This document shows positions 1-8,103 of a stretch of 64,000 nt of DNA, in pieces (position 1 is the stretch's first letter; each line of letters begins with the position of its first letter). The position numbers and the translations under genes are program-made. Below the pieces are notes generated by a model, which saw only the letters and a list, made by a program, of their open reading frames with translations, had not been told where the DNA came from and made no database searches. Source of the DNA: Pseudomonadaceae bacterium. Lineage in GTDB: Bacteria > Pseudomonadota > Gammaproteobacteria > Pseudomonadales > Pseudomonadaceae. Where the stretch lies: contig CAAFUS010000013.1 of assembly GCA_900766265.1 (NCBI GenBank), forward strand, positions 310,001-374,000. Direction: 5' to 3'.

Positions 1-337
1 GCAGGGCGCCGACTACGCAGACGGAAATCGCCAGGCCGCCGCGCATGGTGCCGAACAGGCGCGACATGGATTCGAGCAGGTCCTCGGCTACGCGGGACTT
101 TTCCAGCATCACGCCCATGAAGACGAACAGCGGCACTGCCAGCATCGTCTGGTTGTTCATGATGCCGAAGATGCGGTTGGGGAGCGCGTGCAGGAAGCCG
201 ACGTCGAAGGTGCCGGTCACCACGCCGATGCCGGCGAACAACAGGGCCATGCCGCCCAGGGTGAACGCCACGGGGTAACCCGACATCAGCGCGATGCAGA
301 TACTGACGAACAGCAGGATCGCCATGATCTCAGCCAT
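1..337 (-). CDS. dctM: TRAP transporter large permease, DctM family (partial; N-terminus only)
   Basis: The reverse strand reads from an ATG at 337 to the window edge and gives the first 112 residues of a DctM-type permease, starting MAEIMAILLFVSICIALMSG. The segment GYPVAFTLGGMALLFAG and the later NNQTMLAVPLFVFMGVMLE stretch are typical of the DctM N-terminus, so several membrane spans are visible. In this family the large subunit is the Na+-driven channel that imports carboxylates delivered by the periplasmic binding protein. The start overlaps the dctQ stop by eight bases, which implies translational coupling. The C-terminal three quarters lie outside the window. Confidence 0.93.
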   Translation of the reverse strand, partial: MAEIMAILLFVSICIALMSGYPVAFTLGGMALLFAGIGVVTGTFDVGFLHALPNRIFGIMNNQTMLAVPLFVFMGVMLEKSRVAEDLLESMSRLFGTMRGGLAISVCVVGAL

Positions 338-875
338 GCTTGACCTCCATTTCCGGCAAGCGACCGGCGAGACGGTAGACGACCTTGATCAGGTCCGAGA
401 GGGCCTGCAGGCACAGGCTCACGACCAGCACGAGGATGATCGATTTCTGCAGGTAGACGAATTTCAGCCCGCCGGACTCGTTGGAGCGTTCGCCCGTCGC
501 CCACGAATTGCTGACGTAGTCCCAGCTGTTCCAGCCGAGGAACAGGCATACCGGCAACAGGAACAGCAGGTGGCCGAGCCCGTCGATCGTGCCTTGCCGG
601 CGTGCGGAGAGCTTCTGATAGAAGATGTCGACGCGAACATGCCCGCCGCGCTGAAGGGTCCAGGCCGCGGCGCCCATGAAGACCAGCGCGTGGGCGTACA
701 TCACCGCTTCCTGCAGGGCGATGGCGCCGATGCCGAAGCCATAGCGCAGGACCACGACGATGGCGGTGCCGAGAACGAGAAACAGGGTCAGCCAGGCGCA
801 AAGCTGGCCGAGCCGCGCGTTGAGGGCATCGATGATGCCCGCCACGCGCAACGCGGCCGGAGTGGGTGCGGACAT
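330..875 (-). CDS. dctQ: TRAP transporter small permease, DctQ family
   Basis: This 181-residue inner-membrane protein has the usual size and four-helix plan of DctQ: spans near residues 30-50, 60-80, 100-120 and 145-165. The LQEAVMYAHALVFMGAAAW stretch and the following HVRVDIFY are hallmark DctQ sequence. DctQ partners the large permease, whose start codon lies inside the 3' end of this gene. It is transcribed away from the TakP-like binding protein at 1180, and the three together form one TRAP system split over a divergent promoter region. The substrate is probably a 2-oxo or other carboxylic acid, inferred from the binding protein type. Confidence 0.94.
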   Translation of the reverse strand: MSAPTPAALRVAGIIDALNARLGQLCAWLTLFLVLGTAIVVVLRYGFGIGAIALQEAVMYAHALVFMGAAAWTLQRGGHVRVDIFYQKLSARRQGTIDGLGHLLFLLPVCLFLGWNSWDYVSNSWATGERSNESGGLKFVYLQKSIILVLVVSLCLQALSDLIKVVYRLAGRLPEMEVKHG

Positions 876-1179
876 GGGCGAGTCCTTCTTATAGTGAAAG
901 GAGTGTTGAAGAGGCGGCCGATTCTATGCAGCCCGGACAACCGCAGCAATCAGCCTACAACTTTAGTCGCGTGAGCTAGGCTTGAGGGGCGCGAGCCACT
1001 ATGTTAGCCGAGCCCGAAATAGACTGTTCGTCAGGGGTTCGTGGCGCGAGCGGTGCAACGCCGCCGTGCACAGGGCGAACGGCTCGCCGTTGGCGCCGAC
1101 CGGTTGTCGATGCCGCGCGATCTGGTGACAAGGGGCTCCCCCGCGCCCGCAAGAACAAACAAAAACAAGGAGAAACTCC
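876..1179. promoter_or_regulatory. Divergent intergenic region between dctQ and the TRAP binding protein
   Basis: This 304-base gap must hold the promoters of both halves of the TRAP system. I see no protein gene that can be defended here. I could not pick a convincing -10/-35 pair. The last 30 bases carry an A-rich tract (described separately) and the ribosome binding site of the binding protein. The region before dctQ ends with an AAGGA ribosome binding site. Confidence 0.5.
1151..1168 (+). promoter_or_regulatory. Candidate Hfq/Crc (CA-motif) site before the TRAP binding protein
   Basis: The bases AAGAACAAACAAAAACAA sit immediately upstream of the AGGAGA ribosome binding site of the gene at 1180. 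They include an AANAANAA match (AAGAACAA). In Pseudomonas such A-rich motifs near the start codon are bound by Hfq with Crc and repress translation when preferred carbon sources are present. The function is inferred. Confidence 0.5.
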
Positions 1180-2280
1180 ATGAAACGTCGCGACATTCTC
1201 GCCGCCGCAGGCGTGGGCCTGGCGGCCACGGCCCTGGCTGGCTGCAAGGAAAACAACGAAACGGCCGGCGACAGCCCGGCCAGCGCGCAGCAGCAAACCT
1301 TCAACTGGAAAATGGTGACGTCCTGGCCGAAGAACTTTCCCGGCGTGGGCGTCGGTGCGGAGCGCTTCGCCAAGCTGGTCGAGGAAATGAGTGGCGGCCG
1401 GCTGAAGGTCAGGGTCTATGCCGCCGGCGAGCTGGTGCCGGCGCTCGAGGTGTTCGACGCCGTTTCGCGTGGTACCGCTGAAATGGGCCACGGCGCGCCC
1501 TATTACTGGAAGGGCAAGGTGCCCGCCGCCCAGTTCTTCTGTGCGCTGCCTTTCGGCCCGAACGCCCAGGAAATGAACGCCTGGTTGCACCGTGGCGGCG
1601 GCATGGAACTCTGGGAGGAGGTCTACAGGCCTTACGGTGTACTGCCCATGGCCTGTGGTGCCACAGGCGTACAGACCGCTGGCTGGTTCAACAAGGAAAT
1701 CAACTCGGTCAACGACTTCAAGGGCCTGAAGATGCGCACCCCGGGTCTTGGCGGCGAAGTGCTGACCAAGATGGGCGGAACCGTGGTGAACATGCCCGCC
1801 GGCGAGATCTTCACCGCGCTGCAGACGGGCGCCATCGATGCCACCGAGTGGATCGGCCCTTACAACGACCTGGCGCTCGGTCTGCATAAGGCTTCGAAGT
1901 ACTACTACACGCCGGGCTGGCAGGAGCCGAACGTGACCTTCGAGCTGGACATCAACCTCAAGGCCTGGGAGACGCTGCCGGCCGACCTGCAGGCGATCGT
2001 CCGTGCTGCGGCGCGGGACGTGAACGGCGACATGCTCGACGACTACAACGCCAAGAACATGGAAGCGCTAGAGCAGTTGCGCGAGCAGGGCGTCGAGGTG
2101 CGTCGTCTGCCCGATGACGTACTGGCCCGCCTGAAGGAGGTCGCGGCCGAGGTGGTCGACGCCTCGGCGGCTGCCGACCCGGTTGCCACCAAGGTCTGGG
2201 AGCAGCAGCGTGCCTACCTGGCCCGGTTGTACGAGTACGCCGAGCTGAACGAGCGGGACATCTACAACATCCGCGGTTGA
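1180..2280 (+). CDS. TRAP transporter substrate-binding protein (DctP superfamily, TakP-like)
   Basis: This 366-residue periplasmic protein begins MKRRDIL followed by a hydrophobic stretch and LAGC near residue 22, so it looks like a lipoprotein or Tat-exported protein (twin Arg at 3-4). The body (MVTSWPKNFPGVGVGAERFAKL, GHGAPYYWKGK, a GLKMRTPGLGGEV stretch, DATEWIGPYND, YYYTPGWQEP) matches the COG4663 branch of DctP proteins, which includes the 2-oxoacid binder TakP. It should capture a carboxylate and hand it to the DctQM permease encoded divergently upstream. A strong AGGAG site precedes the ATG, and a terminator follows directly. The exact ligand is not readable from sequence. Confidence 0.93.
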   Translation: MKRRDILAAAGVGLAATALAGCKENNETAGDSPASAQQQTFNWKMVTSWPKNFPGVGVGAERFAKLVEEMSGGRLKVRVYAAGELVPALEVFDAVSRGTAEMGHGAPYYWKGKVPAAQFFCALPFGPNAQEMNAWLHRGGGMELWEEVYRPYGVLPMACGATGVQTAGWFNKEINSVNDFKGLKMRTPGLGGEVLTKMGGTVVNMPAGEIFTALQTGAIDATEWIGPYNDLALGLHKASKYYYTPGWQEPNVTFELDINLKAWETLPADLQAIVRAAARDVNGDMLDDYNAKNMEALEQLREQGVEVRRLPDDVLARLKEVAAEVVDASAAADPVATKVWEQQRAYLARLYEYAELNERDIYNIRG

Positions 2281-2293
2281 CGCATGAAGGAAA

Positions 2294-2326
2294 GCCGCCC
2301 GGGTCAGATGGCCCGGGCGGCTTTTT
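2294..2326. terminator. Bidirectional intrinsic terminator
   Basis: GCCGCCCGGG (2294-2303) pairs with CCCGGGCGGC (2312-2321) around an eight-base loop and is followed by TTTTT. The left arm is preceded by AAA, so the reverse strand also reads as hairpin plus T-run. It lies between the convergent TRAP binding-protein and osmC genes and can serve both. Confidence 0.9.
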
Positions 2327-2340
2327 CATGCCCGCGAAGG

Positions 2341-2766
2341 TCAGGCCTGCAGTGTGGCAGTCAGGGTGATCTGGGCGTTGAGCACCTTGGAAACCGGGCA
2401 TCCTTCCTTCGCCTGGTTGGCGATCTGTTGGAACTGGGCCTCGTCGGCGCCCGGCACCTTCGCATTCAACGTCAGCGCGATGGCAGTAATGGCGAAGCCA
2501 TCGTCGGACTTGTCCAACGTGACCTCGGCTTTGGTCTCGATACGCTCGGCGGTGAGGCCGGCCTGGCCGAGCATCATTGACAGCGCCATCGAGAAACAGC
2601 CGGCGTGGGCGGCGCCGATGAGCTCCTCGGGGTTGGTGCCGGGCGCGCCCTCGAAGCGGGTGTTGAAGCCGTACGGGTTGTCCTTCAGTGCACCGCTTTC
2701 GGTGCTGATGGTGCCCTTGCCTTCCTTAAGGTTGCCTTGCCAGACGGCGGATGCGGTCTTTTTCAT
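2341..2766 (-). CDS. osmC: OsmC family peroxiredoxin-like protein
   Basis: The 141-residue product has the usual OsmC length and both conserved cysteines, Cys57 in HAGCFSMAL and Cys123 in EGCPVSK. Family members are cytoplasmic dimers that reduce organic hydroperoxides with these thiols. The WQGNLKEGKG start and the PYGFNTRFEG and GTNPEELIGAAHAGCF segments fit the OsmC rather than the Ohr subgroup. A GAGGAGAG ribosome binding site precedes the ATG. It lies 55 bases downstream of engB on the same strand, but the functions are unrelated. Regulation cannot be read here; OsmC genes are often induced by osmotic or stationary-phase stress. Confidence 0.92.
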   Translation of the reverse strand: MKKTASAVWQGNLKEGKGTISTESGALKDNPYGFNTRFEGAPGTNPEELIGAAHAGCFSMALSMMLGQAGLTAERIETKAEVTLDKSDDGFAITAIALTLNAKVPGADEAQFQQIANQAKEGCPVSKVLNAQITLTATLQA

Positions 2767-2821
2767 GGGGCTCTCCTCGAATGTTGGGGGTTCTGTTCAG
2801 AGGGGCGCCACACGTGCAAGT

Positions 2822-3493
2822 TCAGCGGCCGAGGTGGCCGTCTGGTGTGCTCAAGGCGTGATCGTCGTCCGGTGCCTCGAGCAGGCCGAGCCACTGCGCC
2901 AGAACTTCCTGGGCCTGTTCTACGCCCTGGCGCTTGGGCGCCGAGAACAGCTGCACGCTGATGCTTTCACCCCACTGCTGGCGGATGTCGCGCTGGATCT
3001 TCAGCACGGCGTTCTTCGCCGCGCCGAAGGCCAGCTTGTCCGACTTGGTCAGCAGGATGTGCAGCGGCATGCCGCTGGCCTGCGCCCAGCCGAGCATCAT
3101 CCGGTCGAAGTCGGTCAGCGGATGGCGGATGTCCATCATCAGGAACACGCCGGCCAGACTCTCGCGGCTGCCCAGGTAGGCTTCCAGGTGGCGTTGCCAG
3201 TGCTGCTTGAGCGGGATCGGCACCTTGGCGTAACCGTAGCCGGGCAGGTCTACCAGCCGGCGCTCGTCGTCGAGCCGGAAGAAATTGAGCAGCTGGGTAC
3301 GCCCCGGTGTCTTCGAAGTGCGCGCCAGGTTGGCGTGGGTCAGGGTATTCAACGCGCTGGACTTGCCGGCGTTGGAGCGCCCCGCGAATGCCACTTCCAG
3401 GCCTTCGTCGGCCGGGCACTGATCGACCTTCGCAGCGCTGATCATGAAAGAGGCTTGCTGGCAGAGGCCGATGATGGGATTTTTCGGGAGCAT
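2822..3493 (-). CDS. engB: Ribosome biogenesis GTP-binding protein EngB/YsxC
   Basis: The GTPase shows the G1 loop GRSNAGKSS, the switch II motif DLPGYG and the G4 motif TKSD, plus the family block LARTSKTPGRTQLLNFF. EngB is needed for assembly of the large ribosomal subunit. The open frame extends upstream to 3604, but I start at 3493 (MLPKNPIIGLCQQASF, 223 residues) because this aligns with known Pseudomonas EngB N-termini and the upstream extension is proline-rich and unlike the family. It is divergent from cytochrome c4, an arrangement shared with other Pseudomonas. The C-terminal tail is slightly long and acidic. Confidence 0.94.
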   Translation of the reverse strand: MLPKNPIIGLCQQASFMISAAKVDQCPADEGLEVAFAGRSNAGKSSALNTLTHANLARTSKTPGRTQLLNFFRLDDERRLVDLPGYGYAKVPIPLKQHWQRHLEAYLGSRESLAGVFLMMDIRHPLTDFDRMMLGWAQASGMPLHILLTKSDKLAFGAAKNAVLKIQRDIRQQWGESISVQLFSAPKRQGVEQAQEVLAQWLGLLEAPDDDHALSTPDGHLGR

Positions 3494-3790
3494 CAGGAAT
3501 TCCGGTAGGTACGGGGGCGGCGTGGGTGCGGCAATGCTTCGTTTCAGTTTCGGATTCACCAGTATATAATGCCGCAGATTTTGTGTGCGCTTTGGCCCGT
3601 TCAAACCCTTATCACCAGCGCCCAGACCTCTTCACCATGGCCTGCGGTCAGGCTCGTATGCGGTGAAGCCCGGGCGGTGGCCGAAGCGCGACGATGCTTG
3701 ATATAAGAGCGCCGGCATCTGGGCAGGATACCCGGGTGGGGGCGCGAAAAGAGTTCCCTTACAAACCCTTAGCCGTAGTTGGATGAGCTG
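3494..3790. promoter_or_regulatory. Divergent intergenic region engB / cytochrome c4
   Basis: This gap of almost 300 bases carries promoters for both genes. A TATAAT box occurs at 3565-3570 on the plus strand, but no good -35 is found 17 bases upstream. A second AT-rich element, TTGATATAAG, lies near 3695-3705. I see no further gene. Confidence 0.4.
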
Positions 3791-4423
3791 ATGAACAAAG
3801 TACTCGTGAGTCTGCTGTTGACCCTGGGCATCACCGGTATGGCCCACGCAGCTGGCGATCCCGAAGCCGGTCAGAGCAAGGCGGCTGTGTGTGGCGCCTG
3901 CCATGGCGCGGATGGCAACAGCCCCGCTCCGAACTTCCCGAAGCTGGCCGGTCTGGGCGAGCGCTACCTGCTCAAGCAGCTGCAGGACATCAAGGCCGGT
4001 TCTGCGCCTGGCGCGCCGGAAGGCGTGGGCCGCAAGGTGCTGGAAATGACCGGCATGCTCGATCCGTTCTCCGACGAAGACCTGGCCGACCTGGCCGCCT
4101 ACTTCGCCAGCCAGAAAATGACCATCGGCATGGCCGATCCGGCACTGGTCGCACGGGGCGAAGAGCTGTACCGCGGCGGTAAGCTCGACCTCGGCATGCC
4201 CGCCTGCACAGGCTGCCACGCGCCGGACGGCGTCGGCAACGCCCAGGCGGCATTCCCGCACCTGGGTGGCCAGCATGCGCAGTACATCGCCAAGCAGCTG
4301 ACTGATTTCCGTGAAGGTGACCGCACCAACGACGGCGACGCGGCCATCATGCGCAGCATCGCGGCGAAGCTCAGCAACCGTGACATCGAAGCGCTGGCCA
4401 GCTACATCCAGGGCCTGCACTGA
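3791..4423 (+). CDS. cc4: Di-haem cytochrome c4
   Basis: The protein has a Sec signal peptide (MNKVLVSLLLTLGITGMAHA) and two haem-binding CXXCH motifs, CGACHG in the first domain and CTGCHA in the second, giving the twin cytochrome-c fold. FPKLAGLGERYLLKQLQDI and a matching HLGGQHAQYIAKQLTDF are the repeated domain cores. Cytochrome c4 is a periplasmic, membrane-associated electron carrier that feeds terminal oxidases. I start at 3791, not at the in-frame ATG twelve bases earlier, because this gives the known P. stutzeri N-terminus. Resemblance to the P. stutzeri protein is very close from memory and is my main taxonomic clue. A strong terminator follows. Confidence 0.96.
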   Translation: MNKVLVSLLLTLGITGMAHAAGDPEAGQSKAAVCGACHGADGNSPAPNFPKLAGLGERYLLKQLQDIKAGSAPGAPEGVGRKVLEMTGMLDPFSDEDLADLAAYFASQKMTIGMADPALVARGEELYRGGKLDLGMPACTGCHAPDGVGNAQAAFPHLGGQHAQYIAKQLTDFREGDRTNDGDAAIMRSIAAKLSNRDIEALASYIQGLH

Positions 4424-4449
4424 TCGTACGCCGACAGGCGCCGACGAGA

Positions 4450-4483
4450 GGGCGACCAGGTCATCGACCTGGTCGCCCTTTTT
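4450..4483 (+). terminator. Intrinsic terminator after cytochrome c4
   Basis: GGGCGACCAGGT (4450-4461) pairs perfectly with ACCTGGTCGCCC (4467-4478) over a five-base loop, and TTTTT follows. It ends the cc4 transcript and separates it from dsbA. Confidence 0.95.
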
Positions 4484-4628
4484 GCTGTTACGCCCCGCTA
4501 CACTCAGGGGCGCGCAATGTGCTGCAGCCAATGAAAAACGCTAGCGAGCGCTGCCGATTTGCTGCAACCTGCCCATCGCCGGTGCTCCTAGACGGTGGCC
4601 GGCTGTCGTTTTCCGCCAAGGAGTCATC

Positions 4629-5258
4629 ATGCGTACACTCATTCTCAGCGCCGTATTTGCCGGTTTCAGCCTGTTCGGGCTCAGCGCCCAGGCCGCTGAA
4701 TTCCAGGCCGGCAAGGAATACGTCGAGCTGTCGAGCCCCGTTCCAGTCGCCGAGCCGGAAAAGATCGAGGTGGTCGAGCTGTTCTGGTACGGCTGCCCGC
4801 ACTGCTACCAGTTCGAGCCGGTGATCAATCCCTGGGTCGAACAGCTTCCAGACGACGTGGACTTCAAGCGCATTCCGGCCATGTTCGGTGGCGTCTGGAA
4901 TATCCACGGTCAGTTGTTCCTAACCCTGGATAGCATGGGAGTCGAGCACGACGTGCATGACGCCGTATTCGATGCCATCCACAACAAACGCATGAAGCTG
5001 GCCACTCCCGACGAAATGGCCGCCTTCCTGACCGGGCAGGGCGTCGACAAGGAGGCCTTCCTCAAGGCCTACAATTCGTTCGGCGTGAAGGGCCGCATGG
5101 AAAAGGCCAAGAAGCTGGGTGCGGCCTACCAGATCACCGGGGTGCCGGTGATGATCGTCAACGGCAAGTACCGCTTCGATCTGGGAAGTGCCGGCGGCCC
5201 GCAGCGTACCCTGGAGGTCGCCGACTTCCTGATCGAGAAAGAACGCGCTGCGCGGTAA
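4629..5258 (+). CDS. dsbA: Periplasmic thiol:disulfide oxidoreductase DsbA
   Basis: This 209-residue protein has a signal peptide ending near AQAAE and the active site Cys56-Pro-His-Cys59 in FWYGCPHCYQFEP, with the cis-proline loop TGVPVMIVNG near residue 175. It inserts disulfides into secreted proteins and is reoxidised by DsbB in the inner membrane. Length and motifs match Pseudomonas DsbA1. It sits between cytochrome c4 and an exonuclease/phosphatase gene, as in other Pseudomonas, and the next gene follows after only six bases, so they probably share a transcript. An AAGGAG site precedes the ATG. Confidence 0.96.
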   Translation: MRTLILSAVFAGFSLFGLSAQAAEFQAGKEYVELSSPVPVAEPEKIEVVELFWYGCPHCYQFEPVINPWVEQLPDDVDFKRIPAMFGGVWNIHGQLFLTLDSMGVEHDVHDAVFDAIHNKRMKLATPDEMAAFLTGQGVDKEAFLKAYNSFGVKGRMEKAKKLGAAYQITGVPVMIVNGKYRFDLGSAGGPQRTLEVADFLIEKERAAR

Positions 5259-5264
5259 CTGCTC

Positions 5265-6131
5265 ATGCTTCGCCGCTGGAGTTCGCCACGCCTGGCCGGG
5301 CCTTGCCAGGCCAAGGTCAACGCGCACTGCCTGGACGCGAGCGGGCTGCCGGCCGATGGTCGGCTGCGGCTGCTCAGCTTCAACATCCAGGTGGGCATCA
5401 GCACCCAGCGCTATCACCATTACCTGACCCGCAGCTGGCAGCACCTGCTGCCCCATCCCGGGCGGGCCGGCAACCTGCAGCGCATCGGCGAGCTCCTTGG
5501 TAACTATGACCTGGTGGCGCTGCAGGAGGTCGACGGGGGTAGCATGCGTTCCGGTTACGTCAACCAGGTCGAGCATCTGGCGCAGCTGGGTGCGTTCCCC
5601 TACTGGTACCAGCAGCTCAACCGTAACCTGGGGCATTTCGCCCAGCACAGCAACGGGCTGCTTAGCCGGCTCGAGCCCAAGACGCTGGAAGACCACCCTC
5701 TGCCAGGCCCCGCCGGGCGCGGTGCGATCCTGCTCAGGTTCGGCGAAGGCAAGGACGCGCTGGTCGTGGTGATGATGCACCTGGCCCTAGGCGCTCGAAC
5801 CCGAGCGCGGCAGCTGGCCTACATCCGCGAACTGCTCGGCGACTACCGGCACCACGTGCTGATGGGCGACATGAATACCCATGCCAGTGACCTGCTGGAA
5901 AAATCCCCGCTGCGTGACCTTGGCCTGCTTGCCCCCCAGGTCGAGGCGACCTTTCCCAGCTGGCGGCCGCAGCGTTGCCTCGATCACATCCTGCTGAGCC
6001 CGAGCCTCGCGCTGGAGCGCTTCGAAGTGCTTGCCCAGCCGATCTCCGATCACCTGCCGGTCGCAGTGGAAATCCGCCTGCCCGGCCAGGGCGCCGATTC
6101 GCTTCCCATGGCCGCCGAGCCCTCGCGATGA
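5265..6131 (+). CDS. Endonuclease/exonuclease/phosphatase family protein
   Basis: The 288-residue protein carries the metal-dependent EEP signature in order: LLSFNIQVG near residue 40, LQEVDGG near 85, MMHLALG near 168, MGDMNTH near 200 and the final ISDHLPV near 265. These provide the Asn, Glu, Asp, Asn, Asp and His of the DNase I-like active site. The substrate is unknown; relatives act on DNA, phospholipid head groups or phosphoinositides. There is no clear signal peptide. Its stop overlaps the start of the diguanylate cyclase gene (ATGA), and the pairing with dgcH and dsbA is conserved in Pseudomonas, so the genes form an operon. Confidence 0.9.
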   Translation: MLRRWSSPRLAGPCQAKVNAHCLDASGLPADGRLRLLSFNIQVGISTQRYHHYLTRSWQHLLPHPGRAGNLQRIGELLGNYDLVALQEVDGGSMRSGYVNQVEHLAQLGAFPYWYQQLNRNLGHFAQHSNGLLSRLEPKTLEDHPLPGPAGRGAILLRFGEGKDALVVVMMHLALGARTRARQLAYIRELLGDYRHHVLMGDMNTHASDLLEKSPLRDLGLLAPQVEATFPSWRPQRCLDHILLSPSLALERFEVLAQPISDHLPVAVEIRLPGQGADSLPMAAEPSR

Positions 6132-7960
6132 ACGACGAAGCCCAGCGCTGGAGGGAGAAGTATCTGCAGAGCCTCGAGCAGCAGGATCAGGTCGAAGCGC
6201 GCTGGAGCGCGCGGGTCGATCTGCTGCGGCGCAGCCTGGTGCGCAGCAGCCTGGCGGTCGAAGGTGCCGACAAGGCGGTCGACCAGTGCATGCTGGAAAT
6301 GCGTGAGCTACTGCGCCAGGGCGACCTGGATGCCGGTCTAAGCGCCCTGGTACCGCGGCTGGAAAAGGCCGTGCTGGACTCTGAAACGCGGCGTCAGGCG
6401 CGCATCGAGCAGCTGGCCGCCGCGCTCGAGCGTTTGGTGGACCAGCTGCTGGCGTTGCCACTGCCACGCGAGGTGAGCAAGCCGCTCAAGCGCTTCTCCA
6501 GAACGCTCCAGACGCGGGCGGCGCAGGCACGCGAGCTGCCGGCTCTGCTCGACGAACTCAGTGATTTGCAGCGCCAGGCGTTGAGTCAGCGGGACCAGGA
6601 GGAGGTCGATCGCGGCGGCTTCCTGCAGCGTCTGTTCGGTTCGTGGGAGGCTGCGGTCCGAAGCGTCGGCGAGACCGTCTTGTCGTCCCCGTCGCCGGAT
6701 TCCGCACAAGCCGCTCCGCCGGACGGCCAGGCGCACGCGCTGGCCGCCGAGATGGCTCAGTCGCTGGTGACGCTGGCGACACAGGCGGCGCAAGACGTGG
6801 TGGACGCGCAATCGGCGCAGGCGCTGTCTCCCGAAACGGTCGCCGAGCGCCTCGAGCCCGAGCCGGTGGAGCGGGGCGATCCGGAATTCGCGCTGCCGGT
6901 TTCTCCGGAGCCGGGCTACAGCGTGATTGCCGAGCATGTCGAGGCGACGCTGCGAGGCTTGCTCGACGAACTGAAGCTGCCCGAACACCACCAGCCCCAG
7001 GCCCAGGCGCTGCGCGAGCGCATCGAGCAGGGACTGAACTGGTACGAACTGGTGCCGGTGCTCGACGACCTGGCGGTGCTGATGCTGGCGGTCGCGGACC
7101 TTGGCCAGCGCGAATTCGAAAGTTACCTCGCGCTGCTCAATGATCGCCTGGCGACCATGCAGGACAATCTTGAGCAGGCCCGCGAGGGGCACGTCCAGGC
7201 CCGGCGTTGTGCCGAAACCCTGGATGCCGAGCTGCGCATGCACGTCGACGGTCTGCAGAGCAGCGTGCAGCAGGCCACCGACCTGCAAGGGCTCAAGCGG
7301 GCCATCGAGGCGCGCCTGGATGGCATTCTCGGGACTGTCGATGCCTACCGCCAGCAGCGCAGCGAACAGGAGCAGGTGCTCGGTGACCGTCTGCAGACCC
7401 TGGTCGAGCGGGTGGCGAGCCTCGAGGAGACCGCGCTCGGCTTGCGCAGCCACCTGGAGGAGCAGCGCGAGAAGGCCCTGCGCGATTCGCTCACCGGCCT
7501 CGGCAACCGCGCGGCGTGGAACGAGCGCCTGGAGTTAGAGGTGGCGCGCTGGCGCCGTTCCGGCGGCAACCTGCTGCTCGCGGTGCTGGACATCGACCAT
7601 TTCAAGCGGGTCAACGATGCCTATGGCCATCTGGCCGGCGACCGGGTGCTGAAGATCATTGCGTCGGTGCTGCGCAAACGCCTGCGCAAGACCGACTTCA
7701 TCGCCCGCTTCGGTGGGGAAGAGTTCGTCCTGCTGCTACCCGACACGGAAGAGGAGGCCGGTCGCCAGTTGACCGACACCCTGCGCGCCGGTATCGAGAG
7801 TTGCCCGTTCCACTTCAAGGGCGAGCGGGTGCAGATCACCACGTCGGTCGGCCTGAGTGCGTTTCGCAGCGGGGACAGCTCCGAGCGGGTCTTCGAGCGC
7901 GCCGACCAGGCGCTCTACCGGGCCAAGCACGGCGGGCGCAACCGCGTCGAGCTCGGCTGA
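6128..7960 (+). CDS. dgcH: Diguanylate cyclase (GGDEF), DgcH-like
   Basis: This 610-residue soluble protein ends in a GGDEF domain (about 450-610) with an active GGEEF motif at 529-533 and an RKTD inhibitory site five residues before it. It should make cyclic di-GMP under product feedback. The N-terminal 440 residues are mostly helical, Glu/Arg/Leu-rich and partly coiled-coil, with no membrane span and no known sensor domain. I start at 6128 (MNDEAQRWREKYLQSLEQQDQ) because it gives the tight ATGA overlap with the upstream gene; the frame is open to 5975 but that part only shadows the neighbour. The position after dsbA and the exonuclease matches P. aeruginosa dgcH. Confidence 0.9.
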   Translation: MNDEAQRWREKYLQSLEQQDQVEARWSARVDLLRRSLVRSSLAVEGADKAVDQCMLEMRELLRQGDLDAGLSALVPRLEKAVLDSETRRQARIEQLAAALERLVDQLLALPLPREVSKPLKRFSRTLQTRAAQARELPALLDELSDLQRQALSQRDQEEVDRGGFLQRLFGSWEAAVRSVGETVLSSPSPDSAQAAPPDGQAHALAAEMAQSLVTLATQAAQDVVDAQSAQALSPETVAERLEPEPVERGDPEFALPVSPEPGYSVIAEHVEATLRGLLDELKLPEHHQPQAQALRERIEQGLNWYELVPVLDDLAVLMLAVADLGQREFESYLALLNDRLATMQDNLEQAREGHVQARRCAETLDAELRMHVDGLQSSVQQATDLQGLKRAIEARLDGILGTVDAYRQQRSEQEQVLGDRLQTLVERVASLEETALGLRSHLEEQREKALRDSLTGLGNRAAWNERLELEVARWRRSGGNLLLAVLDIDHFKRVNDAYGHLAGDRVLKIIASVLRKRLRKTDFIARFGGEEFVLLLPDTEEEAGRQLTDTLRAGIESCPFHFKGERVQITTSVGLSAFRSGDSSERVFERADQALYRAKHGGRNRVELG

Positions 7961-8103
7961 GCCGCTACACATCCTGTCGTACCCACCCGACCGGCTGTCG
8001 CAACCCGGCTGGTATACTGCGCCGCTGTTTTCGCCGCATCGGGACCACCCGCAACGGGTGCCGTCGGATCTCGAGTCATTCAGCTGTCGATCAGAGGTCG
8101 TTC

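Noticed and set aside
976..1887. A 303-codon frame overlapping the start of the TRAP binding protein
   Set aside because: Antisense to a clear DctP-family gene, His/Gly/Arg-rich, no family resemblance.
2767..2821. A Spot 42/ErsA-type small RNA after engB
   Set aside because: The gap is only 55 bases and holds the osmC ribosome binding site; there is no room for such an RNA.
3565..3570. A TATAAT box as a cytochrome c4 promoter
   Set aside because: The -10 is perfect, but the -35 position has only TTTCAG and the leader would be over 200 bases; I left it as a note in the intergenic entry.
5975..6127. Upstream extension of the dgcH frame
   Set aside because: It only shadows the end of the exonuclease gene; the ATG at 6128 gives the ATGA overlap typical of coupled genes.
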